The notes beneath the pieces were generated by a model. The model had not been told where the DNA came from, ran no database searches, and saw nothing but the letters and a program-made list of their open reading frames with translations. A stretch of DNA of 64,000 nt, taken from positions 4,030,501 to 4,094,500 of the forward strand of contig JAKNDB010000068.1 of assembly GCA_024305405.1 (NCBI GenBank), in the 5' to 3' direction. Source of the DNA: Dirofilaria immitis. Taxonomy: Eukaryota > Nematoda > Chromadorea > Rhabditida > Onchocercidae. A program made the position numbers and the translations under genes. Below, one piece after another: positions 40,811 to 54,300 of the stretch. Each line of letters starts with the position of its first letter. The first letter of the stretch is position 1.

Positions 40811-43461
40811 AAATAATGATATTTACAGGAAATGAAATCTGTTAAATTTTTCATATCAAAGATTTTACTTTAAATTATCGTCATCATTTCATAAATAAAA
40901 CTTATTATCAGATCTATTCAAAAATTTGGCGTTTATTTCCTTACATTTTACCGCAAATTGTCGACAATCGATAGTAAGTTGTTAATTTAGGTCAAGAGTG
41001 ATTTCGTCGCCATTTGACCTCATGATGACATTAATGATACTGTAGAGGTCAAAATAAAGAAATCGAAATGTAGAAATGCCATATAGTTCTTAATGTAATA
41101 TTTGCAGCTTTAAATCAATGAAATTCCAACATTTTATTTAAACACAAACTTTTTTCACAAAAAAATTTGAAGAAAATTTTTGATAAAATTTAAAAATTTA
41201 TTATCAAAGAAATTCATGGAAATTAAATTCGATAAATTTAAAAATAGAAATTAGATCAGTTCAATGTATGAATTTCGAGAAATTCTCATCCCCTTTTTCC
41301 TGTCATAATTGGAATGAATTTATTAAATAATTTATTAATTATAACGATTATATAGACATATACATAGATTGAGAACTATATTTATTACGGTAAAAAAATT
41401 CGATTATGGGCCGTAAAAAAAACGAAAAAGAAAATGAAAACGTCGAAAAATTTAAAAGAAAAAACGAAAAATTTTTGAAAGATACGAATTGAAATTTCCC
41501 ATAAAATAGTAATAAAATGAGTAAAAATTTTTGCGCATTAAATTTTGTTTCCGAATAAAAGCAATTGGCCAAAATGGCCTCATTAATTTGATAAAATGTT
41601 TCCATGAACGAAAAAAACTTTCCATTTGTTACAAAAATATCTTTTGCCCAAAAATTAGTTTCTATTGCAAAAAAAGTTAATTTTAACAAAAGGACTTTTT
41701 AAGAGACAAAATTTAAAAATTATACTTTTTGCACTTTTTTTACTTTCAAATTAAATTTTTAAAACATTTCTTAAAATTATTAGATTCATTTTATCTTTTT
41801 TTTGTTTTTAGAATTGCAAAGCGTAAAATTATATGAATGTCTCGAGAATGAAAGTAAGTTCGAACCAAATTATTCATTGATTCCCGAATACTATAATTTG
41901 CTAAAAAGAGAAATGCATTTGCAGAAAATTTTAGCCAAAAAAAAATATGGCTATATACTTAGCTAAGCATTGGTCAGAGAAATGTGACCTATCAAATTGC
42001 TAAAATATTATGAATTTAGATTGGTTTATTTGCAATAAACATATGCTTAATTAATTTAGAATATTTCAATTTGATAATTAAAAATTTTACATTATTTTTA
42101 AAAAATAAACAATTAATTCCTCCAAAAAAAGAAAAAAGTTAAAACTTATGATAACACATTTCGAGACAAGAGTCGGAAAAACTCATATAAATAAAAGAAA
42201 CATAATAATCCATAAAATCGATGTTGTGGTCCGTTTTTAAATTAAAAATTTTGCTAGGCTTTATTTTGCAAGACAATCATTTTTTCTCTAGTTTCTCTCT
42301 CATGCAATGAAATCCAAAATTGAGAATAATTGGATAATTTTAGTAAAAATAATTAGGAAGCTCATGAAAACAGGGCTAAAGCATGATACGATTAAAAATA
42401 AGCCAAAGAAAGATGAATAAATCTGTTGAGCCAAATTTAAAATTGATTTGATTAAGGCAGAAATCTTAAAATTTCTCAGACTTAGTGCTTATATGATATG
42501 TTCTGTTAAAGATTTGGATACATTATTAGGCTTATTAAGACTTATATTTACTCAAGTTTGATAAGACCTGTAGCTTTGAATTAAAATGATAGTCGATTAT
42601 CAAAGAAGCAAATAGGATTATTATAAATTATCATGAAAGATAAACATTATCATAACTTTATTCTACTCTAAATTCATATTTTAAATATCAGGATGCTATC
42701 ATTTCTCTGATAGTAATAATTATGCAGCCATCCAATCAATCAATCAACCAGCATTACTTTAGTAGCTAATAAATAAATTTTCCAATTTATTTACTTCAAA
42801 TAATAACAAAAACTTTTTTGGTAGAAAATTTAGTCAAATATTTTGACTAAAAAAAGAAAATATTTATTTTTTAACTTTTGTTAAATAAAAAAAAGTTGAG
42901 ACAAACAATTTAAAAAACATTTAAATTGAAATAACAATTTCGTCCAATATTAAAAATTTATCACCTATTATCAAACCGGTATTGATAATTACTGCTAAAA
43001 CAATTTAAAACTAAAAATTAAAAAGTGCATAATAACAGGAACTAATGCATTATTGTTTACAAAAGTCATTTTGTTGTAAACATCGTATTTGTTTAGTCTG
43101 CGTATTTATAATGACAACAATTGACAGCATAAATTTATCAAATTATTAGTTTGTTGATTAATTTTAAATCTTCTTTTTCCCTTTCCTAAATAGTAATTTA
43201 ATTTTAATCTAAAGACCAGAATATTCCAAATTTACATACTATATTATTATTATTTATTTATTTATTAATCAATTAATTAATCAATCTAATTAAATAATTA
43301 ATAAATAATGTAAAATCAAAATATATAAAAATGAAAATTTACATTTAAATATAATAACATTTCTTTTTTCATCTAAAAAAGGGCGTTAATAAAATATCAA
43401 ATGAGTGAAGGATAGGAAGAAAATGAAAATGAATTTCAATAATTTTTGTTTAATAATTTTA

Positions 43462-43476
43462 AGGTCAAAAAGGTCA
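43462..43476 (+). promoter_or_regulatory. DR3 nuclear-receptor-type element
   Basis: AGGTCA-AAA-AGGTCA, two perfect direct half-sites with 3-nt spacing (vitamin-D-receptor-type arrangement). It is 32 bp upstream of the coding-like ORF at 43508. Confidence 0.4.
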
Positions 43477-43507
43477 ACATAGCATTTCCAATGAATATAC
43501 ATTTTGA

Positions 43508-43699
43508 CATTTTTTTAAGGCTGATTTATTGAAATTTTTAGGAATAATATTTTCATTACCATTTTTTGTTCAAAATAATTTAACATTTTATAATCTTGCT
43601 GTTGCAGGAAATATTTTATCACAAATATTAAATCAACGATTATCAGAAATTATAAGATTACGAGAATGGATTTTGCAGTATTTGTTTCTAAACAAATAA
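43508..43699 (+). other. Unassigned ORF without ATG, 63 codons
   Basis: The frame is open from just after a TGA at 43505 to TAA 43697-43699, and encodes a hydrophobic half followed by a charged helix-like part (e.g. LPFFVQNNLTFYNLAVAGN, then LNQRLSEIIRLREW). It has no ATG, but TTG at 43523 or an upstream exon is possible; GCTGTTGCAG inside it also resembles an acceptor. The look is more protein-like than nearby frames. Candidates are a terminal exon, a decayed gene or a transferred bacterial fragment; none is demonstrated. Confidence 0.2.
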
Positions 43700-46311
43700 T
43701 TTAAGCAGGATCAGCATTTATATGATCGATCATGCTTGAAAATTATCATTCTAAAGCGTCAAAAATTTAATTTGCTGGGAAAAATTTCGCAATTAATTAT
43801 AATTAGAAGATCGATGATTTGAACATTTTTTTGGAGACGAATTGGCAAGTAAATTTTTAATCGATTTTAACAATTTCTAGTCAATTTCAATTCAAAACTA
43901 GTATTTCCAACTATGCTCAAATTTAATTTAAATCACTTTTTCATTTGCTTCCTTTTCATTCTTTCATTTCTCGAGAATGGGATGAAAATTTTTGATAAAA
44001 AAATTTTCAAACAACTATTTATGGTCTAGAATCATTGATAGCTGGCTTAAAGAAATACTTGCATAATAGAAATTATAAATTCAATTCTGATATTTTTTGG
44101 TAATATTATAAGAATTAATTTAACCTTAAGCCGCAAACATAGGTAATGGCAGGAATAAAAATTACAGTAACTTTATTTAACTTCTAATTTGATAATAAAA
44201 TTTTCTATTTTTCTTTTCGAGATTGAAAAATTCTCAGAAGTTAATTTAAAAGAAAATCATAAATACAAAAAGCTATTCTAAAAATCTCGAATAAATGAGA
44301 AAATGAATTCATTTTTGCATATTTCAATTTGTAATCATTTATTCTTATCTCATATCATAATCTCCAAAAAAAGGAACAAGAAAATAGCGTGGAAAAAAAT
44401 TGAAAAAGATAATTCGCAAGATAGTAAAAAATGTATTACCTAAGCTCTTATAATTTATCAAATGATCATCTGACTTTTATTGTTTGATCAATCAATCAAT
44501 AGCTTCCAGTAAATCGATCTTCATGCTCATTAAGTTTTTATTGTTTTTGTTAATTCAAAATATTTTCGTCTCTTCAACAATATGACGATATTAAGTCCAG
44601 CGTCCAGCGAGTTTGATTATCAAACTTTCCTATTACAATAAAAGTTTGGATAAATTCATTGAACTTATCATTATATTTATCAAACAGGTTTAATTGCCGA
44701 TTTTTCCTGTGAAGTAGAATAACTTATTTCGCATATTGTTATAAACAATTGTTGCATTAAATTTCAAATCATTTTGAAAATTTGAGATTTGTTTAATCAA
44801 ATATTTTTGTTTATTTATTTCAAAATTATTTCAATACATTTTTTTAAAAATCTTTTATCACTGATATAATCGAAAAAAGATTAAAAATTTTATACATTTA
44901 TCAGGCTATAAGTCAGCTTTTAGTTTTCATCATACATACAATTCTATTTCAGCATTTATTTACTCATAAAATAAGTCATTTTGAGAATTTCTCGAAATTT
45001 ATCTAAATAAATAGTTTGTTGATGTTATTTCCAAACTTAATATTAATATATTAGCCTAATTAAGCCAGGAATATTTTACTTACAAGGCTATAAAATAAAT
45101 AAACAATAAGTGAAATAATACAAGAGGAACAATAAATAGATAAGAATAAAAATAAATTGAATAAGATGAAAGAATGTTTAAAATAAACAAGCCAAAATTG
45201 CATAGATGAGAATGATTTGATTTTTACAGAAAAAAAATAAAAATAAAAAAATCATTCGCAATATTTGTGAACAAATGCTTCAATCATTTATCAATTATCT
45301 AAATCAATCAGTACAGTATACAAATTATTTTGGTTGATAATGATAACTTAGAAAAAAAACAAATAAAATTATATTATCGAATTAATCTGGCTGCAAAAAT
45401 AAAAATTAATGTGCCTAATTTAAATGAGTTCAAAAAAACTTATTAATAGCAATGAAATATATTATTTATAGCCAAATATCCAGAAGAGTTGAAAAGAGTT
45501 AAATGAATCAGAAAAAAAACAAAGAATTTAATAGAATTTTACTTTTTGGCCAAATATTTTTTATGAAATGAGATAAGTTTGAATTAATTTCATTTAGCGC
45601 CAAAATATTCTAAAAAAGTTTTTGAAATGAAATCGAATAAATTTTTTGAAAAAAATAAATCCATAAAAATTTTACCTACGACCAGGTGAATAAATGTATT
45701 CTAATGAAATAAAACAAGTTTGAATGAACCTCTGAAAGAGAATTTGAGAGAAATTTTTCATCTTTCTTCTTCATCTACCTGTTCTCAGAAATTTTTAAAA
45801 TTTATTACAAAGCAATTATTAAAGAGACAAATGTTAATTAATTTTTAATTCCATTATTTCATTTCAGCTTTCTATCATAGTCACATACATCTGTGCAATT
45901 ATTTACAAAATTGAAAATATTAAAAATTTTAATTTAACAAATCTGAGAATATTTTAAAATTTAAAAATAGTGCAAAATTTTCAATATATTTCTTCAAAAG
46001 TTTCAAATGTTTTTAATTTATAGCAATTTATCAAAATTAATTTAAGCAGCAGGCAATAAAAGATAACATAAAAATTGAGCTAATTTATTTGATTGAAATT
46101 TATTTCTTAGCTTTTACTTGGCTTAATAATTACTTTTTTTTGAGGCCATAAAAATAATTGCCCAAGTAGTTATAATATGATATCATTATAAAAGAGAAAA
46201 TTTATGATTTATTGAAGAATAAAAAGTTGCACTTTTGTTATAAAAACGACAAATAATTTTTCATTCTCATATATTTAAATCGTAACTTCCGATTTATTAA
46301 ACAAAAATTCA

Positions 46312-46337
<26 letters not shown>
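46312..46337 (+). repeat. (GA)n microsatellite
   Basis: Uninterrupted GA dinucleotide run followed by an A/G-rich stretch. Confidence 0.9.
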
Positions 46338-46342
<5 letters not shown>

Positions 46343-48479
46343 CGATGAGGAGAAAAAAGAAAATGATTGCAGAATTTACAATAGCATTAAATGATCCTTA
46401 TCAATTCAATCAATATCAAGGTCATTCGAAAATGATCTTTATCAGTTTAATCAATATGAAAACTAAATGCGAAGTATTATTCACTGCTATGTTATTATTG
46501 TATATAGTAATATATGTAAATGATTAATTTCTCATTTGCATCTAAATTTTAATTATTATGTAAACTTCGATAATAGCCATATATTCTCGAGAATACTTTT
46601 AAATTAATTCTCTATCTCTAGTTATCTTCAAATATATAGAATTTTTAATATCATGAAATGCAAATTCCCAGTAATAAAAAAGAAATGAATGTAAATGAAT
46701 AAATAAAAGTCAACACTTCTGAATCTCACTTATAACTGTTTCAACATGACGCATGTCAAAAATGTTGATACAATATTTTTAAACATTCTCCACACTTTTT
46801 TTTTTCGTTCTAATTTCTTTTCATGATATTTGAATTACATCAATCGTTTCTTTTTCATTTTTTCATGAATGATTTATTGAAGTTTTGAGTTTTGTCGAGA
46901 AGACAACAAGCGTAAGAGTATGAAGTGAAAGCAATTAGCGATTATCAAATAATGAAACAAGCTTTTATCAGAGTGTAATCAGAGACGAATAATTACTAAT
47001 TATTTCTTGATAGATCAAATTAACAAACATCTAATAAATTTGCAATGAGCAAAAACAAGCAATGATCAATTTATATAATCGATGTTTAAAAATGATAAAT
47101 CATTTAAAGAGAGATGGAAAAAGAAAAATATTTCAATTATTGGTGTCAATGGACCGTTCACCTTAGTTATTCATCTGCTAAAAAAGTTATTGTATTTTTA
47201 GTTTCACTATATAATATTTAAACATGATGATGATGATAATCATTTCTCGATTTCTCGCAGTTCATATGACATCAACTGAATGCATATTTAAATGTAACGA
47301 AATTTTGCCATATCACATTGAAAGTGAACAATAGATTGTTTTAAATACGAAATACAGGTAAAAAGTTCAGGTAAAGCAATTACCAATTTATTACAAGGAA
47401 TAGCAATTTCAAAATTAATCATAATCTACATTCCATCCTAGTATTATCAATAATGTTAATTTAAATTTAACATACGAAATCATCTATCAAACGTTATTAT
47501 TTTATGAAAGTCTATATCAATTCTAATTCCATATTGATAAAGAGATACTTAATGATCTGATTTATTATCATCTGCTTTATTTCCCGGTTTTTTTCGAATT
47601 ATATTTGTTGATGCAGCATTTTAAGTTGGAATTATAAACAGTGACACATTGGTGTTCTATCCATATCGATCCTGTTTTAATCAAAGGTGTTCAAAACAGG
47701 TTTCAGTAAATATTTTATTTATTTTTTCGAAAAAAACTTGCTAGTATTTTTTTGATATTAAAATTTTAAAAATCAAAAATAATAATCAAATTTTTATTTT
47801 CCATACAACTCTATATTTATTTCAAATAAATAATTTGAATGATTATTGATAAAAAAATGTCGCAAATTATTGTTAAATGATGAAATTGATAATTTTATAC
47901 AATTTTCAATTAACAAACAATCGAAATATTTGAAGGATTTATCATCGAAACTTCCTACTTCCCTTAATGAGCTTATATTAGGCATAAATTAATAAAGTTA
48001 ATACGATAGCAGAGAATTTATGATATTACAAAAGGAATTAAGCTTAATTTATTCATAATATGAATTTATTTTGAGAAGCATAAATTTATAATTGAAATAA
48101 AATAATTACAAAATATTGCTATATATTTATCTGAAATTTCTTTAAGTATTAAAGAATAAAATTGAAAAAAAAGAAAATAGTACAAAAAGAGAAGATGAAA
48201 AAGAAAAAAAATGAAAATAGTTGAAATTTAAAGAAATTCTGATTCAAACTACAATCATTTTTTAATGATTGTAATTTGAACAATGAAGAAATAAGTTAAA
48301 ATTAATTAGCCGATGAAAAGTACCATTGTTACCTGTGTTGTCACATATTGCACAAATTTTTTACAATAGCATACGGTAATTCTTGCATTTGAATTCTATG
48401 AAAACAATTTTTATTTAATAGTTGGGAGGAAGAAAAAATGAGTAAAAAGTACATTAAGCAATTATAGCTTAATTTAGCA

Positions 48480-48640
48480 AAATTTAATCTATCAAAATAA
48501 AAATCGATAAATTTAATTTCGCTGTTTGATTAAATTAAATTTATTGAAAGAAATAATCGATAAATTGCATTTGGCCTATTTGATTAAATTTAATTTGTCA
48601 AAATAAAAATCGATAAAATAAGTTTCAGCGAATTGGTTAA
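48480..48640. repeat. ~62-bp tandem repeat
   Basis: Three degenerate copies of TTTAATNTNTCAAAATAAAAATCGATAAA-like sequence followed by TTTCGCTGTTTGATTAAA-like sequence. Confidence 0.75.
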
Positions 48641-51374
48641 TTTGAATGTCGTATGGATTTTTTTAATTTAAATTGGTCAAAATTTATTCGATGAACCAAA
48701 TTTACTTTTCATTATGCGTTTCGAATTTTGACAAATTAGGAACTTTTTCTTCCCAACCAAATATTATATATTGTGATGTAAGGTTAGGGAAGAAAAGATT
48801 ACTTATTTTTAAAATCTTATATAATTCATATTAAATTAATTGATTTCTATTTAATTGAACTTATATTGAATATTTTCAAATTTCCATTTTTATAATCTTA
48901 TAAAAAAAATGAAAGTATTATTCCGAGTAAAATTTCAATACTTTTTAGGTACTCAATTTCTCAGAATTGCAATAATTTGATAATAACTTAATTAATAGAT
49001 TTTTATTATTTTAAATTTATTTTTTAGATTTTGAATTTTGAAACTTTTGGAAATGACTATTATCATTTTAATGAAGAATTATGTATGCCATTCTGAAATA
49101 GTCGATAACATTGAAGCTATCATTGTATTTTCAATCAAAATAAGCATTCACAATAATTAATCAACCTGAAAACTTCGAGCTTGACAGCCTTGAATTAAAT
49201 AATATCGACAATTGAAATTGTCAACTTTAATTAGTTGCTTTAAAATTTTTTTGTCCCTTTTTTCAATCCATTTTTTTCGCGTCTTTTTCTTTTTTTTCAA
49301 TTTTGTTGAAATTTGAACAAATTGAAAATTAAGTTCCCCAATGAAGACATTATATTTTCTCGAGAAATTTCCATCTATCAAAATCTCGAAAAGTTTTCCT
49401 ATATCTTTATCGATTTATTGAATTGTCAATAATAATTTTTCCAATGTATCCTAAAATTAATCACTTTATTAATTATGATAAGTATGATGAAATAAGTAGT
49501 AAACAATAGTGAGTACGAGAATAAACTTCATCCATAATGTCTTGTGTTTAATTATGTCTAAGATATTATACTACAACTTAAACTTCCTAAAAGAAGGATA
49601 AACAAATAGTAATATTAAATAAGAGTGAATTTAATCCTAAATATTTCACCACCTATATTTTACATAGATTGTTTTAAGATTGAAAAATCAATTAGTTAAA
49701 CAATTAATTTGCTCAAACTTAATTAATATCATTTTCCTAACTCTTCCATTCTTTCATTATTATTAATTTTATTGTAAAAATTATTAAAAGTAACATTTGC
49801 AAAGCTGATTTCATGAAAACGAAGAATTAAAAATTTATCAACTCAAATACTATATTGTATCATCAACTGATAAACATCAATCGATAAACTGATCATTGCT
49901 TCGTATTTTACGAAATTTCACTTTTAATAATAAATTTTGCAAATTATCTGATTGCAAATGATGAAAAACAAAAGAAATTTTGAAGACAGGAAATAAATGC
50001 TATCCCAATTAATACATTGTCATAAATAAAATATCTATTTCAAGTTTAACTTTTTTTCCTTCAAATTAAATACCAGTCATTGATTTTGTCTAAACTGGTT
50101 TCAATTAGATATAATGATATTATAGATATTTAATATGAGCTATTAATTATTTTCAAGAATGGTTCCACCACTGTTACAATTATCATGAGAATAACAGCAA
50201 TACGAAGAGAATTAGTAGAAGGAAATTAGGATTTACTGCTAAGCAATGAAAGAATCATCCAACAATATATAATCATTTCAAGAATGATATTATCTTTCTT
50301 AAGAAAAACAAAGAATAATCTCAGGTCCGTCAAGAAAATTATTTTCTTTTTTTTGCTCATGTCTATAATTCCAAATCTTCTCTTCTAGCTATTTTAAGCT
50401 ACATCTTCGTCGAATCAAAAATATTTGAGAATTTTAAAAATATTTGAACATACCGAGTAAAAAATTAATAATCAGCTGATTTCTTCATGGATTTCAAACG
50501 ATTCTGATCATTTAAAATAACTTGCTTTATCAAATGATTAATTACTCTGATTTCAACATATTGAATTTTGGGCTGGTGATGTGAATCATAAAAAGTTGAT
50601 TATCATCAATATTTGACAAGATTTCCGAAAGCAATGGGCTACTTTACATCTATTTATAAATTTTACGTCATTTTTAAAATCCAATATTTTGTATGCAAAT
50701 AATTCATTTCAAGCATATTTTTAGAAACAAATTAATAATTTTTAACTTTTCAATTTGTCAGTTTGCGCAAAATAATTACAAAAATACAGCTAAAATGAAA
50801 ACTGAAACTCACCGAGACACACAATTTAAAACAATATATAAAATAGAAAGATTCCATAACGTCAATTATCACAAATATTACGCCTTTTAAATAACAGAGT
50901 GTATGTGATCACAGTAAGTTTGCTAGCTAATTTAAGTAAATATTAATTGAAGCAAAAATATTTCGATAAAAACATAATTCATTATTTCAAGTTATTAGCT
51001 CAAATTAGGCTCAATTTCTTCTCTATAGGATAATTCCTGAATCTGAAAAACCAGCTTCACGAACTTCAATCATAATAATATTTAAAGATCTGAGAGGTTA
51101 AATTCATCTTGAAAACTGGTAACAAAGTAATGTAAAAAAGTAATCAGAAGTTTCCTGTATGTACCACACAAAGAAAAAATAATTAAAGGTTAACGGAAGT
51201 CAGTACTGAAAGACAGTGTCAATAATGACTAACAAATTATATTATATTATTCAATCAAATTTAACTTAAAAGCAACACAGGCACCGAAATTGATCCTTGA
51301 ATTCCCGAAATTTCAGAAGAAAAAATAAAATATTTTCGACATAGCTGGGACAAGCAATTTAATCATTTTCGTCA

Positions 51375-54300
51375 TTACATCCCACTGTATTTTGGACCAT
51401 TGCCTCCTGAAAGTTGAAAAAAAGGTATTTTCTTTCATTTTAAAGGATATTCACGGAAAAGAGAAAGAACGAAGATCGTGAAAAGTGTACGAATAACAAA
51501 CTGCAAAAAGAAAATTCCTTGGATTTTCGTCATAACAGTTATCCTTCCAATAAGAAGTAATTATTATGCATATGTAACTCAAAATTAAGCTTTTTTGTTA
51601 ATTACATCTTCTATGAAGTATATCGCTGAATATTATTATAAATCGAAACATTTTATTTTAAAAAGTACGAAAAAGAAACTAAAACAAAGCTACGTATACT
51701 TTAAGCTTGTAGACTTTTAATTCAATTAATTTTAATACTATTTCTGTAAAGAATCAACTCCACATAAGCTTGATATATAATATTTTAGATTATAAAATAA
51801 CTAGGACAAATGCAAAAAATAACGCATTAAAATATAAATATTGTTCATATAAATTAACACATTAAAAATTAAAATATATTTGTAGGATTTAATAGTTGAA
51901 AAAAAAGTGCAAAACTATCCATTTATATGAATGATATATTTAGCTGGGAATGCTGCTCTTAAAGATTTTTTAATTTAATATTTTCATATTTACCTTCTGG
52001 TGCAACCCACTGAATATTATTGCGTGGTTCTTTAATGTCACATGTTTTGCAGTGAATACAATTTTGGGAATTGATTTGAAGCCTCATAGTATCGTTATTA
52101 GTTTCGCATGGTACATATTCATAAACACCTAAACAGTACAATAATAAACAATTCCTATATATACATAATTTTCTTATATGTAAGAAATAATACATGTTTA
52201 ATTTTATAAAATAAATCATGCAGATCTACATACCTGCTGGGCAGAATCGCTCAGTCATACCGGCAAATCTACGCCATGTAGTTAACTCAGCATCGGCATC
52301 ATTTCTCAATAGCAGATGAGATGGTTGATTTTCTTCGTGATTTGTGCCGGTCAAAGCTACTGAAGAGAGGATATCGAATGTTACTTTGCCATCAGGTTTC
52401 GGGTAATCAACTGATTTAGACTACAAATAAACGGTCATGAGCCACAATAATATAATATATAATTTAAAGATGTAGGGATATGAATCAATGTAATCAGTGA
52501 TGAAAAGAATTATAAAAGATCTAGAAACAAACTTTCTGAACTGGAACAACCATTCTCAATTTGTAGTCATAAATGTATTCAAAAATAATTGATTCATTTT
52601 TAATCCTATCAATTTTATATATTTGGAAAGATCAAATAAATTAAAAAAATTGGATAGAAGCAAAAAGAAAGTTAGATTAAAGTTGGATAAAATAAATCTT
52701 AAGAAACATGCAAATTTATATCATTCTTCATAAATAATAGTTGACATGACTGTATGAATTCCAAAAATCCGAATTTTCAAATTTTTGAGGCAAAAAACGA
52801 CACTTTGAATTCTAAACAACTAACTATTTTTAAAGTACCTACTTTCCATGCTGAATCTGTCTGAAACCAGTCTTCTGTTTTATTTCTGAAAGTCCATGGT
52901 TCTTTTCCACCGAGTAACATATAGAAAAATGCCGTATATGGTAAGCCAACCAACCAACCGAGACGATTATTGAAAGACGGACGAACATTGCGCGTTTGTT
53001 GCATTTCTTTGATAACATAAGTTTTGTACAGTCTTGGCTCAAACTCTTCCGGAATTACCGCTGAAATTTAAGAAAACCGTATTATAAATCAAAATAACTA
53101 CTGAAATCAGTTTGTGCTGTTATATTTGGAACAATTAATTAAATAAATCTCACTTCGTGTTTGTGGGCCTAAATCTTCGAACACTGTTTCAGCTGCAATC
53201 ATACCACTTTTCATAGCATTATGAACACCTTTAATCTTTGCCGGATTCATCAATCCCGCTGCACAACCAACCAAACATCCACCAGGCACAGTTAATTGCG
53301 GTATAGCTTGATATCCTCCTTCGTTTACTGCTCTAGCACCATAAGCAATCCGTTCCCCTCCTTCAAGATAGCGACGAATTGATGGATGTGATTTGAATAA
53401 CTGGAATTCCTGAAAACAAATTTTCAGAATATCTCAGTAAAATCAATAAATTAAAGTTTTCGAATTTACAATAATAATCGACAACAATCAAATAAAATAA
53501 CACTTTTCAAACCTTCATTCACTAAATGACAAATTAAATTGGACACAACCTGATATAAGTTTGTATGGGGATTCCTGTAGTTTAGGCCTATTATGAGCCC
53601 AAGAGAAACAAGAGGTTGTCCACTGTCGTCTATGTGATACATGAATGACCCACCATGCCTTTGAATATCCTAGAAAATATTGCTTATATCATTATTTTCA
53701 AGTTAACCGCATAATGATTTTAATAATTACAGGAATATTTTAATAGAAAGTCAAAGTGACCAGCGGATATCCGATGGTATGCTCCACGTAACCAGGAATG
53801 TGCTTTGACTTATCAATTAACCATAATTCTTTGAAACCAAGGGCATATGTCATTGGATCGCATTCTTCTTGCAAACGGTACTGGAATTGAAAAAAAGAAG
53901 TAACTTCTTTCAAATGCTTCAGTAAACTAGAATCTTACAATACAAAATTATAGTAAAAAATTTACCTTCTCTATTATGAAATTGGTAAGGTGTCCACGAC
54001 AACCTTCAGCAAATATTGTACATTTTGCTTGTAACTCCATTCCTCGTTGAAAATTCTTCTAAAAAATCAGATGAAATATTTATATAGAAAACAAGAAATA
54101 AAATGCTATTGTTGCAAGATTTCTCATTTAGCACCTTGGAATTTCTATCCTTATTTGCCTAACAAACCTGCAGCTAATATTGTAATATTATAAGACTACA
54201 ATATCTGTATCTCAATTCAGATTACAAATTCTTCATCATTTAGAACTTTTATAAGCGTCGATTTTCGCTGAGCAAAAGTAATCATCAAAATAAAAATTAA

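Larger units (their letters stand above)
40546..40815. repeat. ~150-bp direct duplication carrying DR1 motifs
   Basis: Copies start near 40546 and 40695. They share TTTTCATNAATGAA, AAAAGATNGNATAAAT, ATCNACNAGNAAC and GACCTATGACC blocks at constant spacing. The duplication also creates a fortuitous 124-codon frame on the - strand. Confidence 0.8.
25913..51374. other. 25-kb gene-poor region
   Basis: No gene could be supported between the transferase 5' end and the ETF-QO stop. The DNA is very AT-rich, most frames are Phe/Lys/Asn/Ile-rich noise, and numerous degenerate tandem repeats occur (listed separately). It has no RNA gene or mobile-element protein. Two short coding-like frames (38519-38689, 43508-43699) and several direct repeats of nuclear-receptor half-sites are the only candidate functional content seen. 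It could hold distal regulatory elements or unrecognised non-coding RNA genes. Confidence 0.55.

Noticed and set aside
41348..41689. 113-codon ORF on the - strand
   Set aside because: Very Phe/Lys/Asn-rich, as expected when A-rich DNA is read in reverse; no motif, splice context or similarity.
46345..46527. 60-codon ORF after a GA repeat
   Set aside because: Starts in A/G-rich repeat DNA, has no recognisable similarity and AT-driven composition.
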